Shown here: positions 16,604 through 25,263 of the stretch, one piece after another
How the letters are laid out: every line of letters begins with the position of its first letter
How positions within the stretch are numbered: the first letter of the stretch is position 1
Notes under the pieces: generated by a model
The model's database searches: none
The model's input: only the letters and a program-made list of their open reading frames with translations
What the model was told of the DNA's origin: nothing
Made by a program: the position numbers and the translations under genes
DNA from: JBJEFI01 sp051873875
Lineage (GTDB): Bacteria; Bacillota; Bacilli; Bacillales; Bacillaceae_G
Direction: 5' to 3'
DNA: 43,472 bases
NCBI GenBank assembly: GCA_051873875.1
Contig: JBJEFI010000073.1
Coordinates: 1 to 43,472, forward strand

Positions 16604-17446
16604 ATGAGAACGGTGATTGTAACGGATAGTACAGCGTACATTCCGAAAGAAGTTCGGGAACGCTATAACATCCATATGGTTCCTTTAAGTGTAGTTTTTG
16701 GTGATAGTTCTTATCAAGAAGAAACAGAAATTACAGCGGAACAATTTTATATAAAAATTCATGAACAAGAAGATTTACCAAAAACATCTCAGCCTGCTGT
16801 AGGCATGTTTATGGAAGCTTTTGAAGCATTAGCAAAAGAAAATGACGCAATATTATCTATTCATTTATCAAGTGGGATTAGCGGAACGTATCAAACAGCA
16901 ACAAGTGTTGCCAATATGATTGAAGAGGCAAAAGTATATACATACGATTCGGAAATTAGCTGTGCTGCGCAAGGCTTCTATGTAATGGAAGCTGTAAAAA
17001 TGGCTAGTGAAGGGAAATCTCCAGAAGAAATTATTGCTCGTTTAGATGAAATGAAAGAAAGTATTAAAGCGTATTTTATTGTAGATGATTTAAGTCATTT
17101 ACAACGTGGTGGTCGTTTAAATGGTGCAATGGCACTTGTAGGTAGCTTACTACAAGTGAAACCAATTCTTCATTTTGAAGATAAAAAAATTGTTCCATTT
17201 GATAAAGTGCGTACATTTAAACGTGCAGAAAAACGCATATTAGAGTTGCTTAATGAAGATGCCTCAAAAGGACATCCAATGAAGGCGGTTGTCATCCATG
17301 GTAATTGCCCTGAAAAAGGTTTAGAACTTCAAAAGCAGCTACAAGCTAAATATCCAGATATGGAAATTGATTTAAGTTACTTCGGACCAGTTATTGGGAC
17401 GCATTTAGGTGAAGGTGCCATCGGAATTGGTTGGTATAAGAAATAA
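16604..17446 (+). CDS. degV: DegV family fatty-acid-binding protein
   Basis: A 280-residue EDD-fold protein. Family marks are the start TVIVTDSTAYIP, VPLSVVFGDSSYQE, KTSQPAVGMF, the ILSIHLSSGISGTYQ segment, VYTYDSEISCAAQG, DDLSHLQRGGRL and the LLQVKPILHFEDKKI stretch. DegV/FakB proteins bind a fatty acid and, in pathways with FakA, present it for phosphorylation. Length is typical. It lies downstream of degU as in B. subtilis, but about 400 bases away and behind a terminator, so it has its own promoter. Its fatty-acid preference cannot be read from the sequence. Confidence 0.93.
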   Translation: MRTVIVTDSTAYIPKEVRERYNIHMVPLSVVFGDSSYQEETEITAEQFYIKIHEQEDLPKTSQPAVGMFMEAFEALAKENDAILSIHLSSGISGTYQTATSVANMIEEAKVYTYDSEISCAAQGFYVMEAVKMASEGKSPEEIIARLDEMKESIKAYFIVDDLSHLQRGGRLNGAMALVGSLLQVKPILHFEDKKIVPFDKVRTFKRAEKRILELLNEDASKGHPMKAVVIHGNCPEKGLELQKQLQAKYPDMEIDLSYFGPVIGTHLGEGAIGIGWYKK

Positions 17447-17466
17447 GACAATTTATGTAAAATGAT

Positions 17467-17515
17467 AAACTGAACAGTAGACAGATTTTAATTTGTCTAT
17501 TGTTCAGTTTTTTTA
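17467..17515 (+). terminator. degV terminator
   Basis: A long stem, AAACTGAACA-g-TAGACA pairing with TTGTCTA-t-TGTTCAGTTT, followed by a T-run. Confidence 0.9.
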
Positions 17516-17654
17516 TTTTAACTAACAAGTAAAAAGAGAGAAAAATTCTATTAATAGTAATTATTTTTCATTTGTTGAAAAAGCGCTTAAATTGGTTATT
17601 AATGTAAAAAAACAAAGAAATAAGTATATTGTAGGGTGTACAGGGATTGTTTTC

Positions 17655-17660
17655 TATAAT
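17655..17660 (+). promoter_or_regulatory. Probable -10 box of the amidase gene
   Basis: A perfect TATAAT 67 bases before the start codon. No -35 box at the right distance is evident. Confidence 0.35.
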
Positions 17661-17727
17661 ATAGTTATTTTTAGAAAAGGTAAAATAGGACGAGTCTGAT
17701 TTAAAGAAGAGTAAGGAGGAGACAGGA

Positions 17728-19825
17728 ATGAAAAAAACAGTTGCAGTGGCCAGTGTGTGCACAACTTTATTTTCAGCCGCTTCTGTTGTAAATGCAGAGG
17801 AAATGATCACAACAGAGAACCTAAACATCCGAGAAAAACCTACAACAACAGCCGCAAAACTTGGAATTCTTTCAAAAAATACAACGATTAATGTTACTTC
17901 TATTTCAAATGGATGGGGAAAATTTCAATATAAAGGACAAACAGCTTATGTCACAGCTGAATATTTAAAGAAAAAAGAAAACACGCAAGTAAGTACAACA
18001 AAGAAATATATTGTGAATACAACCGTATTAAACGTACGCTCACAAGCAACAGCTTCATCTACTAAAATCGGTTCGGTTTATGAAGGTGATGAGTTAGCGA
18101 TTATAAAAAAAGAAAGCAACGGTTGGTATAAAATTAAACATGAAGGTAAGACAGGCTATGTAAGTGGCGACTATGTGACAGTAAAAGATGTAACCAATAG
18201 CTCTACACCGTTATCTTCTTCACAAGTAGACAAAACAAAAACATACACAGTAAACACAGATGTCTTAAATGTACGAGACAAAGCTGGTACTCATGGCAAG
18301 CAAATAGGTCAAGNNNNNNNNNNNNNNNNNNNNNNNNNNNNNNNNNNNNNNNNNNNNNNNNNNNNNNNNNNNNNNNNNNNNNNNNNNNNNNNNNNNNNNN
18401 NNNNNNNNNNNNNTAAAGCAAGGAACAAGCCTAAATGTGTTAGGAAAAGAAAGTAATGGTTGGTATAAGATTAACTATAATGGGAAAACAGGCTATGTAA
18501 GTGGTGACTACGTGACAGTAAAAAATGGAACAAGTAGCACGACACCGCCATCATCATCAGAAGTCGATAAAACGAAATCGTATATCGTAAATACAGACGT
18601 ACTAAATGTACGAGACAAAGCTGGTACTCATGGCAAGCAAATAGGTCAAGTAAAGCAAGGAACAAGCCTAAATGTGTTAGGAAAAGAAAGTAATGGTTGG
18701 TATAAAATCAATTATGAAGGCAAAACAGGTTATGTAAGTGGAGAGTATGTAACGGTAAAAAATGCAGGAAGTAGTTCTACACCACCAACCTCTTCAGAAG
18801 TAGATAAAACAAAAATATACACAGTGAACACAGATGTCTTAAATGTACGAGATAAAGCCAGCACGAGTGGTAATAAAATCGGAAGAGTGTATAAAGGAAA
18901 AGTCTTAAATGTCTTAGGAAAAGAAAGCAATGGTTGGTATAAAATCAACTACGAAGGTAAGACAGGTTATGTAAGTGGAGAATATGTAACGGTAAAAGAT
19001 GAGGAGGATAATTCTACGCCACCATCATCTTCTACTAGTAAAACATATGTCGTAACCGTTAATTCTTTAAATGTACGTTCAGGTCCATCGGATACGTATT
19101 CTATTATTGGCAGTTATAAGTTAAATCAGCAAATTCAAAGTAGTAGATTAGTAGATGGCTGGCTTGAAGTCAATTATAACGGTAAAAAAGGGTACGTTTC
19201 TTCTCAATATGTAAAAGAGAAAGATGATGTTACTATAGAAGGTACATTAAAAAATCGAGTAATTGTATTAGATCCAGGCCATGGTGGTCATGACCCTGGT
19301 GCGGTGAATCATAATGGTGTTCTTGAGAAAAATATTACGTTAAATGTAGCTCGATTTGCAGAACCTTTGTTAGAAAAATTAGGGGCAAATGTTATTTTAA
19401 CAAGGACATCAGATACATATTTAACATTGTCAGAACGTACAAGAATAGCAGAGGATATTGAAGCAGATGCCTTTTTAAGTATTCATGCGAATTCTTCTAC
19501 AAGTGATAGTGCAAATGGACTTGAAACATGGTATTACAGTTCTGGAAGAGCAGTAATGGCTGCATCAGAACGAGATGCAAAAAGTAAAATTTTAGCTCAG
19601 ATGGTTCAAGAAGAGTTAGTAGCAGAATTAGGATTAACGGATCGTGGAATTAAAGAAGGCTCCTTCTATGTAATTGCTAATACACGTTCAATGCCTTCAG
19701 CCTTAACAGAATTAGGATTTGTTTCAAATCCAAAGGAAAGTTTGTTTATTGATGATACAGCTGTTCAAAAACGAATGGCACAAGCAATTACGCGAGGATT
19801 TATTCGCTTTTTTGCAACATATTAA
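17728..19825 (+). CDS. Secreted multi-SH3b N-acetylmuramoyl-L-alanine amidase (interrupted by an assembly gap)
   Basis: One gene that appears as two overlapping ORFs only because 100 N (18314-18413) break it. Removing the N leaves 1998 bases, an intact frame of 665 residues. A signal peptide (KKTVAVASVCTTLFSAASVVNA) comes first, then SH3b domains, each with xLNVRxxxxxxxxxIG and GWYKI..GKTGYV marks: about six with a zero gap, possibly more. The C-terminal Amidase_3 domain has the zinc and catalytic set VLDPGHGGHDPGA, GVLEKNITLN, SIHANSS and TELGFVSN. The enzyme cuts the MurNAc-L-Ala bond in peptidoglycan; SH3b domains bind the wall. GTAAGGAGGAGACAGG is the ribosome-binding site. Confidence 0.93.
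18266..18704 (+). repeat. Near-identical 237-bp SH3b coding repeats
   Basis: 18266-18313 equals 18603-18650, and 18414-18467 equals 18651-18704. With the N removed the period is 237 bases, or 79 codons. More diverged units continue to about 19220. Confidence 0.85.
18314..18413. other. Assembly gap 1 (100 N) inside the SH3b repeats
   Basis: The bases on either side of the N run, joined directly, equal an intact stretch of the next repeat (18603-18704). The gap length is a placeholder; the true size may be zero or any multiple of 237 bases, the repeat period. Confidence 0.9.
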
Positions 19826-19835
19826 TAAGTAAAGG

Positions 19836-19915
19836 ATTCCTCCTTCTCACAAAATCGTCACAAGGAACAACAATTGTTTCGTCGAATGAAGATAGTGAAA
19901 GGAGGAATTTTTTTT
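19836..19915 (+). terminator. Terminator of the amidase gene overlapping the comFA ribosome-binding site
   Basis: ATTCCTCCTT (19836-19845) pairs perfectly with AAGGAGGAAT (19899-19908), followed by eight T's. The 3' arm is the comFA Shine-Dalgarno sequence and the T-run touches its TTG start. The loop is about 53 bases. Confidence 0.65.
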
Positions 19916-21377
19916 GTTAGTGAAAAAAATTGAAAATAAGCTTATTTTTACAAAGGAAGAGGGAATGCCTATTTCATCTCTTCGCCAGCTTCCTCTTCAA
20001 CCTCTTCAGCCTTTCTCCTATGATAAAAACCTCCAACAACTTCTCGTTGGGAAGAAACTTCTTTTTGATGAATTAAACATTTCCTTATCAACCCTTCAAC
20101 AACATTATAACAACGGCTATGTTCAAGTCCATAAAGGCATTACAAAAGAAAATAACCTATACAAATGTAGTCGTTGTCACAATGAAGACCAACAACAATT
20201 TTATACGTATGAGTGTTTACGATGCCATCGTGCGTGTACGTATTGCCGAAATTGTATAAAGATGGGACGGATTAGTGAATGTACGCCTCTTTTTTCTTGG
20301 TGTGGAGAAGAGGTTTATTATGATAGCAACCACGGTGTATTAGCTTGGGGTGGAACATTATCAATGGCTCAACAACGTGCATCTGATGAAGTTGTTGCAG
20401 CTTTAAGAGAGAGTCGTTCCCTTTTATTGTGGGCAGTCTGTGGTGCAGGAAAAACGGAGATGATATATGAAGGAATAAAAGAGGCATTACAAGCTAGAAA
20501 ACGAATTTGTATCGCAGCACCAAGGCGGGATGTCATCATGGAACTAGCACCTCGTTTAAAAGAGGCATTTCCTTTTGCAACAATGGCGGTATTGCATGGG
20601 GAAAGTGAAGAAAAGCATATACATGCACAACTTGTGTTAGCGACAACTCATCAATTATTCCGCTATTATAAGGCTTTTGATACTGTCATTATTGATGAAG
20701 TAGATGCCTTTCCATATTATTATGATCAAACGTTACAACGGGCAGTAACATGGGCAAGAAAAGAAGAGAGTACACTGATTTATTTAACGGCTACGCCTTC
20801 ATTGAAGCAACAAAGGCAGTGGCAAGTTGTTCGTGTTCCAGCACGTTATCATGGCTATCCCTTACCAGTCCCAACTATTACATGGTGTGGCAATTGGAAA
20901 AAAAGTTTGAAGCAAGGACGTATTCCAACTGCAATTAATAAATGGTTAACGAAACAAATGAATCAACGGAAATCCTTATTTTTATTTGTGCCAACAATTG
21001 AAGATACAGCATTATTAAAGACAGTAATTCAAAAGTATTATTCTATTTCGGTTGAGGGGGTACATGCGAATGATGAAGAGCGAACAGAAAAGATAGAACG
21101 ATTTCGGAGTCGAGAAATAAAATGGCTCATTACAACGTCAATTTTAGAGCGAGGCGTTACCATTCCAAATAGCAATGTAGCTGTTATTGGTGCAGAGCAT
21201 CTTCTGTTTACAGAAAGTGGGCTTGTTCAAATGGCCGGAAGGGTTGGAAGAAGCAAAGATTATCCAAGTGGCGAAGTTGTCTTTTTTCATTTTGGCAAAA
21301 CAGAACGAATGATAACTGCTAAAAAACAAATAGAAGCATGTAACATGGAAGCAAAGAAAGAAGGGCTATTACAATGA
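19914..21377 (+). CDS. comFA: Competence helicase ComFA
   Basis: A 487-residue DEAD-like ATPase needed for uptake of transforming DNA, acting at the inner membrane face with ComFC. An N-terminal zinc-binding cysteine cluster is visible (CSRCHNE, CLRCHRACTYCRNC, near residues 82-120). The motor has Walker A AVCGAGKTEM, DEVD (IIDEVDAFPYY), motif III LTATPS, and the second lobe with LFVPTIED, TTSILERGVTIP and QMAGRVGRS. The TTG start at 19914 sits 9 bases after AAAGGAGG. comFC overlaps by 4 bases (ATGA). ComFB, present between them in B. subtilis, is absent. Length is close to B. subtilis ComFA (463). Confidence 0.94.
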   Translation: MLVKKIENKLIFTKEEGMPISSLRQLPLQPLQPFSYDKNLQQLLVGKKLLFDELNISLSTLQQHYNNGYVQVHKGITKENNLYKCSRCHNEDQQQFYTYECLRCHRACTYCRNCIKMGRISECTPLFSWCGEEVYYDSNHGVLAWGGTLSMAQQRASDEVVAALRESRSLLLWAVCGAGKTEMIYEGIKEALQARKRICIAAPRRDVIMELAPRLKEAFPFATMAVLHGESEEKHIHAQLVLATTHQLFRYYKAFDTVIIDEVDAFPYYYDQTLQRAVTWARKEESTLIYLTATPSLKQQRQWQVVRVPARYHGYPLPVPTITWCGNWKKSLKQGRIPTAINKWLTKQMNQRKSLFLFVPTIEDTALLKTVIQKYYSISVEGVHANDEERTEKIERFRSREIKWLITTSILERGVTIPNSNVAVIGAEHLLFTESGLVQMAGRVGRSKDYPSGEVVFFHFGKTERMITAKKQIEACNMEAKKEGLLQ

Positions 21378-22039
21378 AGTGTGTTTATTGTCAGTCAGAA
21401 ATTACTAGTCGATTTTTATGGTATTCATTTCTTTTTCCTGAACAACGTGTTATATGCGATGCCTGTGAACAATTATTTTCGCCAATTAGCGGTGTTATTT
21501 GTAAACGCTGTGGACGATTAGAAGAAGCGGAATATTGCTATGATTGTCAGCGCTGGATGGAGAAAGAGGACTATTTAATATACAATCGTTCTCTCTATCA
21601 TTATGATGAAGCGATGAAGGAGTGGTTTACTCGTTTTAAATTTCGTGGCGATGTTGCTTTATTGCAAATGTTCTCAGAACAGTGGAGAAAGACGTATAAA
21701 CAATTCTTTAATGGAATAGATGGTGTTGTACCGATTCCTCTTAGTAAGCAACGAAGCTATGAACGAACGTTTAATCAAGCTTATTTATTAGCTCAATTAG
21801 TAGAGGTACCTATCATTCATGCTTTAGATCGTATTCATAGTGAAAAACAAAGTAAAAAAGGAAGAAGCGAACGATTAATGCGTGAAAATGTATTTAACGG
21901 TATAGTAGATGTAAGTGGAAAAAAACTTGTATTAATTGATGATTTATATACAACAGGTGTTACTTTGCAGCAAGGTGCCTTTATTTTAAATCAATGTGGC
22001 GCAAAAGAAGTGTATGGTTATACCCTTGCTCGGGCATAA
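21374..22039 (+). CDS. comFC: Competence protein ComFC (phosphoribosyltransferase-like)
   Basis: A 221-residue ComF/GntX-family protein. The N-terminal zinc ribbon uses paired cysteines (MKCVYCQ, CDAC, CKRCGR, CYDC). The C-terminal type I phosphoribosyltransferase domain has VVPIPLSKQRSYERTFNQA and the PRPP loop LVLIDDLYTTGVTLQ. It works with ComFA in DNA uptake. Its ATG overlaps the comFA stop by 4 bases, so expression is coupled. Length is typical of the family. Confidence 0.94.
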   Translation: MKCVYCQSEITSRFLWYSFLFPEQRVICDACEQLFSPISGVICKRCGRLEEAEYCYDCQRWMEKEDYLIYNRSLYHYDEAMKEWFTRFKFRGDVALLQMFSEQWRKTYKQFFNGIDGVVPIPLSKQRSYERTFNQAYLLAQLVEVPIIHALDRIHSEKQSKKGRSERLMRENVFNGIVDVSGKKLVLIDDLYTTGVTLQQGAFILNQCGAKEVYGYTLARA

Positions 22040-22100
22040 CGAAGAAAGAGGTTATTTTACATAGAGGTTAGCCTGAGTTTTTTAGATAGGAGGATAAAAG

Positions 22101-22946
22101 GTGAAAAAGGGTTTTATCATGCTTATGATGGTAATTGCTATCGGTTTGGTGCTTCTAGTTGGAATAAAAGCCTTTTTTCATAAAGAAGTAGAAGAAATAA
22201 CAACAACTGTTACAGCAACGATAGAGTCAGAAGAAAAAATAGTAACAATTGATGGGGAACAAATTTATTTCAGAAAGATAGGAGAAGGGAAATATCCTTT
22301 GTTTATGTTACACGGATATGGAGGTTCAGCAGAGGGATTTAAAAAATTATATCCTCATCTTTCTAAAAAATTTACAATTGTGGCAGTAGATATGCTTGGC
22401 TTTGGAAGATCATCAAAGCCGATTGAGGATTATTCCTTTCCTAGACAAGCCAATATGTATAAACGATTAATGCAGAAAATTGGATATGAGAAGTTTGCTG
22501 TTCTTGGTCATTCTATGGGGGGGCAAATGGCATTAAATATGGCGTATTTATATCCAACACAAGTGAGTCACCTTATACTAGTCGATGCAACAGGGGTAGA
22601 AACATTAACAACAGGAACACCAAGTTCTAAGCCAATATTTGATGAAACATTGAAAAATGTATCTGCCGTTTCTAATTATGAAGGGGGAAAAGCAAAAAGC
22701 GTGAGGCCCCAAATGTATTTAAAAAAACTGCGAATTTCTTCAAAGGCAATTACGACACCAACCCTTATTATTTGGGGCCGACATGATAAAAGTGTCTCCT
22801 GGGAGGATGGGGAAATGTATCATCGTTTATTAAAAAATAGCAGCTTTCATATTATTGAAGATGGTGGGCACGCACCATTTCGTCAATATCCAGACCAATT
22901 TTTAACCTATGTAGATGATTTTTTTGTTGAATATCCACTAAGGTAA
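22101..22946 (+). CDS. Membrane-anchored alpha/beta hydrolase
   Basis: A 281-residue alpha/beta hydrolase with an N-terminal signal anchor (FIMLMMVIAIGLVLLVGIKAFF, shown by its core) that would place the enzyme outside the membrane. The fold is clear: oxyanion stretch MLHGYGGSAEGF, nucleophile elbow LGHSMGGQMAL, acid IIWGRHDKSVSW and histidine EDGGHAPFRQYP. It resembles lipase/esterase or haloperoxidase-type members; the substrate is unknown. GTG start after GATAGGAGGATAAAAG. It is not part of the usual comF operon and ends in its own terminator. Confidence 0.88.
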   Translation: MKKGFIMLMMVIAIGLVLLVGIKAFFHKEVEEITTTVTATIESEEKIVTIDGEQIYFRKIGEGKYPLFMLHGYGGSAEGFKKLYPHLSKKFTIVAVDMLGFGRSSKPIEDYSFPRQANMYKRLMQKIGYEKFAVLGHSMGGQMALNMAYLYPTQVSHLILVDATGVETLTTGTPSSKPIFDETLKNVSAVSNYEGGKAKSVRPQMYLKKLRISSKAITTPTLIIWGRHDKSVSWEDGEMYHRLLKNSSFHIIEDGGHAPFRQYPDQFLTYVDDFFVEYPLR

Positions 22947-22950
22947 AATA

Positions 22951-22983
22951 AAAAGAGACAATTGTAAAAATTGTCTCTTTTCT
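22951..22983 (+). terminator. Hydrolase terminator
   Basis: A perfect 12-bp stem (AAAAGAGACAAT / ATTGTCTCTTTT) with a 7-base loop. Confidence 0.85.
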
Positions 22984-22991
22984 TATATAAT
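22962..22991 (+). promoter_or_regulatory. Promoter of the diguanylate cyclase gene, inside the terminator
   Basis: TTGTAA (22962-22967), 18-base spacer, TATAAT (22986-22991). The -35 box lies in the loop of the upstream terminator. Confidence 0.55.
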
Positions 22992-23027
22992 GTAATTAAG
23001 GTAAAAAATGGGATATGGGGGTATTTG

Positions 23028-25112
23028 GTGGAAAAGTCTCAACAATCAGGTGCAGAAGTAGAGTTGCTGAAAAATGATGAAACTAATTTTGAGCCAATTC
23101 GTCTTCGACTATTACAAGATTTACGTATACACCCCCAACAGTGTAAAGCAGAATTAAAAGCCTTTTTAAAGGTAGCAGATGAAAAACGAGATGTTACAAT
23201 GAAGGCATGGTGCTTTGCATTATTAGGGTGGTATTACCATGATCGTGCGCAATTTGATTTATCCTTAGAGTATCAAATGAGAGCTTACTATTTATTTGAA
23301 AGTAAGGATGATAAAAAAGGATTATTATTTGTATATAATGGTTTAATGGCGAATTATAATGGGATAGGTATCTATGAGTCTGCCATTAATTATGGATTAA
23401 AAGGAATAGCTTTGGCAGAGGAATTGAATGATGAACGATACCTTTCCATTATTTACACGAATATGACGGACGCGTATATAGGATTAGAGATGTATATGGA
23501 TGCAAAGAAAATATATGACCAATGTAGTAAATTGCAGTATACTCAATCATCACTTGAATTAATGATTATTTCGTATCAGTTACGTGCGGAGATTGAATTA
23601 CATTTAGGAAATACCAAAAAGGCAGTTGAGTTAGCTACATATGCAATTTGTATTGCTAAAGATTATGAAATAATGAATTGTGAAACATTACGCATTCGTG
23701 GAGAAGCATATTGGAAGCTAGGACAACCAACATTAGCAGAAATCAATTTTAAACGAGGGATACAAATAGCAAAACGCGTAAATGCATTGGAAGTGCATTG
23801 CAAAATTTTATATAAATATGGGCTATTATTACAAGAACGTAAGAAAGAAGGAGCAGAAAAAGTTCTTTATGAAGCAAGTCAGTTAGCAGAAAAGTCAAAA
23901 TTACGAATTGAAATTGTAAAGATAAACGAAGCATTAAGCGATATGTATAAACAAAAAGGGAACTTTGAAAAGGCGTTGTATCACTTAGAGATAGCATCTC
24001 GTTATTCAAAGGAGATTTTTACAAAGCAAAATAGTATTTGGATTAATAAGTTAAAACATAACCGATTAAAACGAGAAGCAAAAGAATATAAATCCATGTA
24101 TGACCAAGTGGCAATTATTTCAAGAATTGGCCAAAAAATTACCGCTAATTTAAAAATGAAAGATATTTTGATGATGGTTTATGAAGAAGCAAAGAACATC
24201 ATTCCGATGGATGTATTTGGTATTGCCATTTATAAGGAAGATGTGGGAGCAATTAATTATGAACTACTTATTGAAGATGGAAAACGTATATCTGGTGGAA
24301 ACATATCGATTAATTGTAATAAACGTATAGGAGCTTATTGTGTTAGAGAGAAGAAAGATGTATTTATTAACGATAATGCCCTTGAATATACTAGGTATAT
24401 TTCCGGTTTGAATGAAATAAACAAAGATAAATGCATATGTATACAAGCGTTAATTTGTTGCCCGTTAATAGTTGAAAACAAAGTAAAAGGATTTATTACT
24501 GTCCAAAGCTATGAAAAGGACATGTATAAGGTAGAAGACTTAAACACATTGAAAATATTATCTTCTTATATTGCAATTGCATTGGAAAATGCTGAACTAT
24601 TTAATCAAGTAGAATATCATGCAAATCATGATGGATTAACGGGTGTGTGGAATCGCAAACAAATAGTAAATAGAGGTGAAAGAGAATTTGAAAAATGGAA
24701 ACAATACGGTACTCCTCTATGTGTTGCATTATTTGATTTAGATTTATTTAAGAATATAAATGATACGTATGGTCATTTAGTTGGAGATGAATTACTAAAA
24801 TTATTTGTCCAAACTGTGAGGGCTACCATAAAAAATGAGAAGTTTTTTGGTCGATATGGTGGAGAGGAATTTTTATTAGTATTGCCAGATACAACGATAG
24901 AAGTAGCTTATCAACAATTAGAACAAATTCGTTGTGAATTTGAGAGAATGTATCTTCAAATTGGAGATAAGCAATTGTCTACGACGGTGAGTAGTGGTTT
25001 ATATGCTTTTAATAATCATGCAATTACATTTAGAGAAGGAATAAAAAAAGCAGACGAAGCATTGTATCGTGCAAAAGCTTCAGGTAGAAATACAGTTGTA
25101 AAGGCGCTCTAA
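23028..25112 (+). CDS. Soluble TPR-GAF-GGDEF diguanylate cyclase
   Basis: About 694 residues from the GTG at 23028, which has GGGGGT 5 bases upstream; the frame is open back to 22971, but that start would lie inside the preceding terminator. There is no membrane segment. TPR-like helices fill about residues 20-360 (for example LGWYYHDRAQFDLSLEYQMRAY, LGNTKKAVELATYA), a GAF domain about 370-510 (ICCPLIVENKVKGFITVQS) and a GGDEF domain follows (HDGLTGVWNRK, LFDLDLFKNINDTYGH, active-site YGGEEF). The product would be c-di-GMP from GTP. No RxxD inhibitory site precedes GGEEF. The TPR and GAF parts suggest control by a partner and a small ligand. Confidence 0.9.
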   Translation: MEKSQQSGAEVELLKNDETNFEPIRLRLLQDLRIHPQQCKAELKAFLKVADEKRDVTMKAWCFALLGWYYHDRAQFDLSLEYQMRAYYLFESKDDKKGLLFVYNGLMANYNGIGIYESAINYGLKGIALAEELNDERYLSIIYTNMTDAYIGLEMYMDAKKIYDQCSKLQYTQSSLELMIISYQLRAEIELHLGNTKKAVELATYAICIAKDYEIMNCETLRIRGEAYWKLGQPTLAEINFKRGIQIAKRVNALEVHCKILYKYGLLLQERKKEGAEKVLYEASQLAEKSKLRIEIVKINEALSDMYKQKGNFEKALYHLEIASRYSKEIFTKQNSIWINKLKHNRLKREAKEYKSMYDQVAIISRIGQKITANLKMKDILMMVYEEAKNIIPMDVFGIAIYKEDVGAINYELLIEDGKRISGGNISINCNKRIGAYCVREKKDVFINDNALEYTRYISGLNEINKDKCICIQALICCPLIVENKVKGFITVQSYEKDMYKVEDLNTLKILSSYIAIALENAELFNQVEYHANHDGLTGVWNRKQIVNRGEREFEKWKQYGTPLCVALFDLDLFKNINDTYGHLVGDELLKLFVQTVRATIKNEKFFGRYGGEEFLLVLPDTTIEVAYQQLEQIRCEFERMYLQIGDKQLSTTVSSGLYAFNNHAITFREGIKKADEALYRAKASGRNTVVKAL

Positions 25113-25125
25113 GGCGTCTTTTTTT
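25101..25125 (+). terminator. Terminator of the diguanylate cyclase gene
   Basis: AAGGCGC (25101-25107) / GCGTCTT (25114-25120) with one G-U pair, then T's. It overlaps the stop codon. Confidence 0.6.
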
Positions 25126-25263
25126 AGTTTCTAAGACAATCTAGTAGATTGTGAGAGATTGAAGAGAGCACATTTTTTGTATTTGTGAATACAATAATTA
25201 TAAGATTTCACATAGGAAAAAGATGGTACAAACTTTTTGTAAAAAGGGAGGAAGGAACATGGT

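Noticed and set aside
18437..19825. A second amidase gene starting at 18437
   Set aside because: It has no signal peptide or ribosome-binding site and begins mid SH3b repeat; it is the continuation of the gene at 17728.
22040..22100. Terminator between comFC and the hydrolase
   Set aside because: Only a 6-bp imperfect pairing (AGGTTA / TAGCCT) before the T-run; too weak to call.
22971..23027. 19 extra N-terminal residues for the diguanylate cyclase
   Set aside because: This would start inside the terminator and upstream of the -10 box; the GTG at 23028 has a ribosome-binding site.
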